A stretch of 64,000 nt of DNA, taken from Isoetes taiwanensis. Its lineage: Eukaryota; Streptophyta; Lycopodiopsida; Isoetales; Isoetaceae. The position numbers and the translations under genes are program-made. Position 1 is the first letter of the stretch. Every line of letters starts with the position of its first letter. The DNA lies in NCBI GenBank assembly GCA_021234155.1, contig JAJEKV010000009.1:7487546-7551545 (forward strand), written 5' to 3'. The notes under the pieces are model-generated. The model saw only the letters and a list, made by a program, of their open reading frames with translations, had not been told where the DNA came from and did not search any database. Shown here one piece after another: positions 57,076-64,000 of the stretch.

Positions 57076-58654
57076 ATGCATCGTAAATAATAATAGTTAC
57101 CGACGATGAGATCACCTTGGTGTTCTCTAGGAAGTGGTATACTGTCAATGATGACATGACCACGACTGGCTTGGAGAGCATATAGTTGATAGGCCGCGTT
57201 CATTTCGGCTACAATGGGGACTTGACCATTCCCTACGCAGCAGTGAATTGCAAACCATAGACATGATAGGTTCCCTGGTAGATAGAGTTTTCTTTTTATT
57301 TATTATAAGGGGGTGGTCCTTCAACCACAATCTAATTATATGTATGCGGGCCGCATTGACGATCGTGCCCATGTTAGAGGGTTTGGCCCGATTTACGCAA
57401 TTTTATTTTTGTCTACGTCTTATTTTGTTGTTACTCCGATGTTGATATTGGACTTGGGTCCTTGAACTTTTCCATTATCATAATCACTAGAAGCGTGTGC
57501 GGCAATGCTGGGGCATTAATCATGGATGTATGTGGAATGAGTAGACATAAAGGGTTTGTGGGGTGGAACTAAAAAGCACTAAATATATTCATGTCTATGG
57601 ATGTAAGGAGTGTTAGGCAAGAGCAAGAGGATAGTAGGAACAATAGACAATATGAAGGTCTATAATAGAACAATAATAGGCGACATAGAGTGCATAGACG
57701 GAACTAAAAGCACTAAATATATTCATGTCTATGGATGTAAAGGAGTGTTAGGCAGTAGCAGAGGATAGTAGGAACAATAGACAATATGAAGGTCTATAAT
57801 AGAACAATAATAGACAGCATAGAGTGCATAGACGTATCCATCCACTTTAGGGTATTATTTTAGGGTTTTGTGAAAGATTGCAAATCTAATGCCTGGTCAA
57901 TAAAATTGCATTTATAAGGTGTAATAGATCCTATTAGCATATATCACAATATAAGGGTGCTATCATTCTACTTATTCATTTGTTTTGGTTTCATAGTGTT
58001 GGGGTGGATGAACATTTCACATATCAAATCCACAGCTTAAATTAAAAGTAGCATATATATCACAATAAAGGGTGCTATCACTCTACTTGTTCATTTGTTC
58101 TGGTTTTATAATGTTGGGGTGGAGGAACATTTCACATATATATGACATAAGCCAAATGACCAAAGACATAACACGTTTTACTTATATGCATGTGGTTGCA
58201 TCATGTGGCTCCTACCAACCATCAGACTCTTACGCAGGATGTGGAACTGGCTCGTTTTAAGGGATTCGCCAACTACTTACCTCGAATAAACTCTTACGCA
58301 GGATGTGGAACTGGCCTAACATAAATGTGGAATGTGGAATCCACCATTGAAATTGTCTTCATCTCTAAAAGATGCTTTAATACATAGTGATGATGTTATG
58401 CTATCTAAAAACACATCCCAAACCCTAATCCTAAATTTGTGTGTGATGACATGTTCAATAGCATTGCATGCTCCATTCATGTTACATCCTTTTACTTCAA
58501 GTTTAATGATGTGGTAAATCCTTGAACCAAGTCCAAATTGTAGACATTAAAGCGGTAGACCCCATGCCCTAACGTGTAACTTTTCACATGTTTGACATGT
58601 ACATGCATAATTATCTAATGTGATCTTAAGCAGAATAGTTTCCTTTAATAGAAA
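57076..58654. repeat. Post-pol spacer with two tandem duplications
   Basis: The first part (57076-57480) resembles the 3' region after pol in A and B. At about 57568-57835 a roughly 135-bp unit (containing CACTAAATATATTCATGTC and GGAACAATAGACAATATG) is present twice. At 57935-58140 a roughly 115-bp unit (GGGTGCTATCA, TTGGGGTGGA) is present twice. ACTCTTACGCAGGATGTGG is repeated at 58227 and 58290. No gene recognised. Confidence 0.7.
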
Positions 58655-59165
58655 AACTAATCGGCCAGCGAACCGGAGTAGGCTCAAAAGATAATCTTTG
58701 GAGTCCGGGCGGCTCCCGGCGCTGAAAGCGGCCAGATGGATCAATCGCAGTAAAGGGCGGATGGAATCCGCCACCCAGCCGGTTGTTGTTCTGGCGCCAG
58801 GTATTTCAACCAGTACCTCCAATCTCTGGAGATCCGGAAATCATCCGTTGCGGACCGAACCTGGCAGAAACCCCGGTCATAGTGCTTCTGATAGATGCAA
58901 TATCTTCGCCGCTGGTGCCGTTGATGCCGGTGCCACCCTTCGGTGGAAGTTAATTTATTATATGACTTGCGCCTCCCAGCAACCCCAAATCGCGCTTCCC
59001 GTATCGAGAGAAGGCGCAATAATGATTGACCCGCGTCTCTTCACCGAAGATCCTATAGATGGTCCGTCAGACCTTTGAAGTTCCGCCAGCGATGACGCTT
59101 ACGGGAAGTCCCCGATGGCGTTGTTTCCGGTCATGGTATATATTCAGTGGAGCCAGTTGTGATCA
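58655..59165 (+). repeat. Truncated 5' LTR of element E
   Basis: Aligns in patches with 47010-47578 of the LTR of D (CGGAGTAGGCTCAAAAG, AAGGGCGGATGGA, GGTGCCACCCTTCG, TATATTCAG). Lacks the left three-quarters of the LTR. The end and PBS are corrupted (TTGTGATCAGAGCTG where D has GTGGTATCAGAGCCG). Confidence 0.7.
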
Positions 59166-59929
59166 GAGCTGACTTTGCTGTTCGAATCATAGTGACCGTA
59201 GCCAAACTTAACTCAGTTCGGCAGTTGTGGGGAGGAGGCTAAACGGAGGTTGTTTAGTCCCTTCTTTGATGTTCGGCTTTGCGTTGCTGCAAGCGAAATT
59301 CAGGTTTAAAGGAAGTTAATCGGAGGCCCGCTTGAGGGTTATAAATTTTGTAGGTAGTTCAAATGAAGGAGAAAGTGGTTCCATTGGATCTGCTGCATTC
59401 CCAAATACCCTAGGGACTTAAATTCGCAGCGGAAAAATGGTCAAGGGAAGGCTCGAGTCAACTTCCTGCCGCTGATTTTTGTCAGCCTAGGCCGAGGTGG
59501 GAGAGCCAAAATGCGATGGCGCTCGACCGTATCAAATCAAGGAAGTCAACGCTGACCCGAAAGTCAACCCGGCGCCCGCTTGTTTTGGGTCGACTGATCG
59601 CCGCCAGGGGTGAGCTGCCAGAATGCCGTCGGCGCCCGACCAGAGGTGTTTCCGCGTATTTCACGGGATAAATATTTTATAATAAAAAAATAAAAAGTTA
59701 ATAAGAAAAAAAAATAAAAAAATTTTTTAAAGTTAGCCGTCCGTTACACTTTTTACCCCCGCTTTTTTCACCCTCTTCCGGCCGGGATCCGATACCCGCC
59801 ATAGCCGCCAGATCCGACCTTGTTTCTTCGGGCCCTAGTTCCTCGCTAACCCTAACGCTTTGCACTTCCTCGCTTCCCCTTAGCAAGTAAAGCCTACCGC
59901 TGTTCTTCTAGACCTTAGTGCCATAAGCC
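59166..59929 (+). other. Leader of E
   Basis: Counterpart of 47593-48357 in D, with many clustered differences in the GC-rich repeat and near identity in the AT-rich part. Confidence 0.6.
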
Positions 59930-61192
59930 ATGGCCAACACCAAGAGTGCTCCTGACCCCACTACCCTTACTATAGCCCGTGATCTACACTTTGATCGCCG
60001 AATATGGCTACCGACCCCCGCTTTGATTCACATACTTTGTAGACGAAGTTGGTCAACGATTTGATAACAACGATAGGATCCCCTATCCAATCTATCATTT
60101 CTGGAGCCGCTCTTGGTCGATCAACCCTCCGCCTTCCTTACACCATGGCCGAAAGCAACCCGACTTGGTCATGATGTCGATTGTTCTACCCTCCCAAATG
60201 TGAAGGACACACCGAGGAGGAGGACATAAGGGATGAGGCCGACCAAGATCGTAAACTTGGCCGTGGAGGATGACCGCCGAGAGATAGAACGAGCCGACAC
60301 GGCTGCCCTGTGGTAGGGAGTACCCTGGGCATTCCTGGGATGGAGTCAGCTGGCCATAGATGGCGTGGCGATTGAGATTCCCCGCACCAATGGCATGAAG
60401 TTTCCCAGAGCTTCATGTGGGGAGCCCCCGACTCGAGCATCGGGCCGATTACTTAACAACGATCCGCATTGATATGAGCCACCGGGTCCAACCGTATCAC
60501 TGAACTTCTTCGCCGCAGAAGTAGCACAACATTATGCTCAGTTGAAGAAGACCTTAGGAGAGCCTGTGAGTTCCGGAAGAGCGTGAGAGGATCCAAAGGG
60601 AGAAAGAGGAGAAGGCCCGCCAGAGAGCAGCCGAACTGCCAGGGCGGCGGGGATCCGGAGAGGGCAGGGGCCAACCCCGACAGAGCATACGACTGTGAAG
60701 CACCGGAGGAAATCCGTAGCCTGGAAGTCCGGCAGTCGATACAAGGAAAAGTTAAGGACTGTCGGCGCTTTTGGCAAGAACGCGAAGCCCACGGGAGGCG
60801 TGAGCTGGTGGATGCGCCCCACCGCAGGGCGCTAGGGGCCAAGACCGCACTGCACAAAGGGGGCCGCTGCCCCAACCCTCGCCCCACGTAGGAAACCCCA
60901 TCGGCACCGACACGGCATCGCCGCCTTTACGGAGATCCGTAAGTTTCAGAAGTCAACCCAACTTCTGATACGGAAGCTCCCCTTTCAGAGGTTGGTTCGG
61001 GAGATTGCCCAGGAATTCAAAACCGACCTCCGCTTCCAGACGTTTGCCATTTTGGCACTCCAAGAGGCTGCGGAGGCCTATCTAGTGGCACTTTTTGGTG
61101 ACGCTAATCTTTGCGCGATCCACACAAAGAGGGTCACCATCATGCCTAAGGATTTAGCCCTCGCCCGCAGGATTCGGGGGGAGCATCCTTAG
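59930..61192 (+). pseudogene. ORF1 of E: histone H3-like protein with intact H3 fold
   Basis: Starts MANTKSAPDP at ATG 59930; the N-terminal and middle parts are frame-scrambled. From 60887 to the TAG at 61190-61192 one frame is uninterrupted and reads as H3 from the KPHR segment onward: [20 protein letters not shown] (alpha-N to alpha-1), [27 protein letters not shown] (alpha-2), [16 protein letters not shown] (loop 2, alpha-3), LARRIRGEH. By eye about 78 of 100 positions equal canonical plant H3, with no gap. Differences fall mainly before EIRK, at TFAIL after alpha-1, and in the last two residues. Loop 1 is canonical length, so this is H3-type rather than CENH3-type. The host origin of the domain is inferred from this similarity. 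Confidence 0.9.
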
Positions 61193-61384
61193 CATATTTT
61201 GCAGGGTTTTCACATTGTAAATATTTTTGATATTTAATAAAAACTTTTTATTTTGTATTAAAAACTTCTTATTTTGTAATAAGTACGAAAATGCTGACGT
61301 TAGCATAAATAAAAGGGGTTCACAAGCATCTTCAAAGTTTCATTTCATTTGCTATATTTGTTTTTCCTCCTCCCTTCTAGCGCC
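61193..61384. other. ORF1-ORF2 intergenic region of E
   Basis: AT-rich; ends with a pyrimidine tract CCTCCTCCCTTCTAG four bases before the ORF2 ATG, a good 3' splice-site match. Confidence 0.6.
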
Positions 61385-62954
61385 ATGGCAGCCACCGACC
61401 TTCTTGCATGGTACCAAGACGGAGAGCATTGGGATCCGCAAGTGCCCTTCGACCTGTTGCGCCCCTTGCTATGTCAGCGCCTTGATCTCATCACTAATAT
61501 GCAGCGGCACCCAGATTATGCCGGGTTCTTAGACTTTTACATAGAGGAGATGCTTCCTTTGTGTATCCCTCTTGGGGATCCTCCCCAGTTGTATCTAGAA
61601 CGGGAGGTAGTCCGGGATATGTTAGGAAGTGATACCCACGCGTATGATGTGCTGGAAGGAAAGCTTAGATGGGGCAAGCACCTGCCCGTTGTACAGCATC
61701 AGGGGCGACAATATCTTGAAGTTGCCTTCGCCCTAGCCATCGTCATGGATCAATACGTTGAGGATGAGACTTTGCCTGCAGAGAAAGGCAAACTTCCTGA
61801 ATCTTCCGAGGAGGGAGAAGATGAGCATATAGGCATGAGTGACTTCACCCGTTGGAAGCAGTTGGCAGAGGAGATGCCACCACGCCGGGAACAAGCTGCA
61901 CGCTTGTCAGGGCTAGACGCCCTTCCAATTGTGTATCACCAAGGGTAAGAATACCTTCTCTTGGATGATATCATCTGGACCTATCACATGGTGGCCGGAT
62001 TTAAGCGCAGGCGTAAAGACCATGTACTTTATGAGCTAGCGGAGTACTATATGGATGATTTCATCGACTTCGCTCCTATTGAGCTTCCTCCGGAGGTGCA
62101 GCAGTTACTCCAATTCCACCAGGAGACCCTAGAGCCAGCTGAAACTTTGCTACGGCTTCGGGAACTAGTGATGCAGGATCCGCCCTCTCAGCCTTCACCG
62201 GATGCCTTTACAGCTATGGGACCTCATGTTCCAAACATTAATATGGTCGAGGTTCCCTCCGATTCGGATGAGGAGGGAGAGGATCTATACCATAACCCCA
62301 AGCCATTTGAAGGAAGGGCGGTAAGAGCTCAAGGAAGAAGAAGTCCCTATGGACTTAGACAAGGAGGTTGTTATCAGAAGGGGTCATTGACCAACACCTG
62401 CTCATCATTTGACCGATACATGGATATCGATTCTTCATCCAAAACTCGCCCGATTCTCGCTACCTCCACTTACTATATTCCTCCGCTAACTTCTATTCCT
62501 TTATCATGCAGCATCCCACGGCGTTAAGGCATACCGTTAGCTTTCCACCCCGCAAGGGAAGGTATTGGGAAACCACCTTACCCGCTTCTTCTTATCAGCT
62601 TTTCGACAGGGGCAAGTTCTTTTTATAGCCCGAGATTTAGGGCCGGAGGCCGAAGCTTCATGGTGGACCCTCCGTGCCCTATCCACATTGGCCGGGCATA
62701 AGAAGCTTCCCTATCATACATTTACTTATGTACTCGTACGACGAGATCTTGCCCTGACAGCCTTGGGCCAAGACATTGCACCTTGGATGAGTATGAAGCT
62801 CCTGACGGCGGCCCCACTGGCTGTTGCCTATCCGCCAGAGGTTGCCTCCATTGCGGCTGCCACCGTAGACCCAGGGGTGACTCTGCTACGACACCGACCG
62901 CCGCCACCACCTCCTCGGCCTAAGGATGAGGAGGGGGACCTAGCTCTTAAATAA
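61385..62954 (+). pseudogene. ORF2 of E: unknown accessory protein
   Basis: From ATG 61385 (MAATDLLAWYQDGEHW) 188 codons are open to a TAA at 61946. The same frame then continues to 62527 (EYLLLDDIIWTYH onward), so a single stop splits the protein; D has the same TAA. A frame change near 62330-62540 precedes the C-terminal block 62565-62954 (RQGQVLFIARDLG, Pro-rich end), where E differs from D in short clusters. The N-terminal 180 residues show a helical, acidic domain with SSEEGEDEHIG near its end. No known fold recognised. Confidence 0.7.
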
Positions 62955-63145
62955 TTGTATCAATGATTTTGTATTGGCGATAGATGTAGAATTTTGGTTT
63001 GGCAATTTCTTTAGCCATTCTATAGTTATGACATACCATCTTCTTATCAATTGTGACTGTTGTCTCAATGAATATAATTAAAATTGTTCTCTTCCATGAC
63101 GCGTTCATCTATTTATTAGAGTTTACGGCATAATGAAATCGTTCA
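62955..63145. other. ORF2-ORF3 intergenic region of E
   Basis: AT-rich; near copy of 51350-51544. Confidence 0.5.
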
Positions 63146-63487
63146 ATGTTCTATATTCATTTCTATCGTCTTGCAGAAGTAACACTTGAAGAATATAAAG
63201 AGAGGATTACCGACCTGATAAGGAGGGATGACCCAGGGCCATCCGACCAGGACTATGGCCAAAGGTATGGGGAGTACCCGGAATGGGACGAGGGTTACGA
63301 GATGGAACCCGCACCACCAGGGGAGCCCTATGATCCAGCCAAGGGGATGGAGATAGTCAACATTCTCAGGGAACGGGCCTTCGAGGATCCGAAGCAAACT
63401 CTTCACAAAGACATGGGACTATTGGGACATGTCAAGGCACGGCTTTCGGACGCCAACGACCACCGCGGCAAATCTTCTATGCATTAA
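63146..63487 (+). pseudogene. ORF3 of E: broken copy
   Basis: Identical to ORF3 of D up to about residue 80, then disrupted by a cluster of changes (63400-63560) that shifts the frame and loses the basic C-terminus. Confidence 0.5.
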
Positions 63488-63885
63488 GGAGGCTTTTCAA
63501 TCTCCTTATTATTAGCCCAACGCTAGATTACCAATCAGATAGTCCAGCCCCGGGCACGCAAAGCTCGTTAGGGTCAGACGTGAAAGTGTTCGCTATTCAA
63601 TCTTGTACCCATTTGCGAACCCCTAGGCCCAGTCTCTTTGGTTTTGTTCTTGTGATGTTATATGTGAGTTGAACTTCAAATGTCCAATGTATAATACCTG
63701 TCCTTGTATTATGTCTTTGTATTAACTTCTGTCACTACCAATATACTGAACCTTAATGTAATGACTGTTTTCACCTGTAATAAGGATCTTTGCCATTGTA
63801 CTTTTTCTTGTAATCTTTCTCTAACCTATCCAAAATGACAATTTTGTGAGACCTTATGTCACTATAAGTCTGCTTATACCATTTT

Positions 63886-64000
63886 ATGCTGGATATAGAC
63901 GGTGAACGCAACCCCGCCTGGCAGACACCCTCAAATGCCAGTAGACTAACACCTGAACAGGAACTTATGTTAATGAAGAGGCAATTAGGCGAGTTGCAAG
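63886..64000 (+). CDS. gag of E, 5' end only
   Basis: Starts MLDIDGERNPAWQ and is base-identical to the start of gag in D (52293) as far as the window goes. Cut by the window edge. Confidence 0.7.
   Translation, partial: MLDIDGERNPAWQTPSNASRLTPEQELMLMKRQLGELQ

Larger units (their letters stand above)
58655..64000 (+). mobile_element. Element E: second copy of D's family, cut by window end
   Basis: Leader, ORF1, ORF2, ORF3 and the start of gag follow the same order as in D, offset by about 11.6 kb. From 61193 to 63400 identity with 49593-51800 is very high, with differences grouped in short clusters. E runs past base 64000. Confidence 0.85.

Overview
This is a plant nuclear genome window made almost entirely of nested transposable elements. 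I recognise no ordinary single-copy host gene. Plant origin follows from primer-binding sites for initiator-Met tRNA (TGGTATCAGAGC), plant-type chromovirus pol genes with a C-terminal chromodomain, a plant-type DDE transposase, and plant-like LINE debris. A decayed minus-strand element at the left edge has a fungal-type (Tcn1-like) RT, a lineage I associate with mosses and lycophytes. That hints at a seedless plant, but the species is not resolved.

Layout. 1-2.0 kb: decayed minus-strand Ty3/gypsy pol. 2.0-5.3 kb: unclassified DNA with several tandem duplications. 5.316-27.667 kb: element A, a chromovirus with 5-bp target duplications (AGATC). Its 5' LTR is split by a 9.28-kb DNA transposon (5.478-14.761 kb) with 22-bp perfect inverted repeats and an ATTT duplication. 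27.7-34.0 kb: element B, a heavily decayed relative with a 3' LTR. 34.0-35.0 kb: fragment C, another related LTR. 35.15-35.86 kb: minus-strand LINE remnant. 36.37-45.34 kb: complex F, three LTRs of another family, one inverted partial LTR, a foldback element and tandem repeats. 45.34-57.1 kb: element D, an H3-bearing chromovirus inserted in an F LTR. 57.1-58.65 kb: duplicated spacer. 58.65-64 kb: element E, a second copy of D's family that runs off the right end.

The main discovery candidate is that elements A, D and E carry, between the PBS and gag, an extra gene (ORF1) whose C-terminal third is a histone H3 fold. In E an unbroken stretch of about 100 codons matches canonical H3 from the KPHR segment to the C-terminus at roughly three-quarters identity by eye. 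In A the fold is ungapped and about half identical, and ORF1 begins with the exact first eight residues of the mature H3 tail (ARTKQTAR), followed by Val where H3 has Lys9. The same elements encode an integrase with a chromodomain, a module that in known chromoviruses reads methylated H3 tails. A second extra gene (ORF2) of unknown function follows ORF1. In A, each of ORF1 and ORF2 is preceded by a pair of near-identical 67-bp palindromes and a TATAAATA box, as if each had its own promoter cassette.

Expected working order in A: LTR promoter and PBS, H3-like ORF1, ORF2, then gag and a fused gag-pol (capsid, CCHC knuckle, protease, RT, RNase H, integrase, chromodomain), polypurine tract, LTR. 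A is structurally complete but inactive: eight in-frame stops (all explicable as CAA/CAG to TAA/TAG), a gag frameshift and a lost integrase catalytic Asp. D and E disagree in short patches, often at CG-rich sites, which may be assembly or base-calling error rather than true decay.
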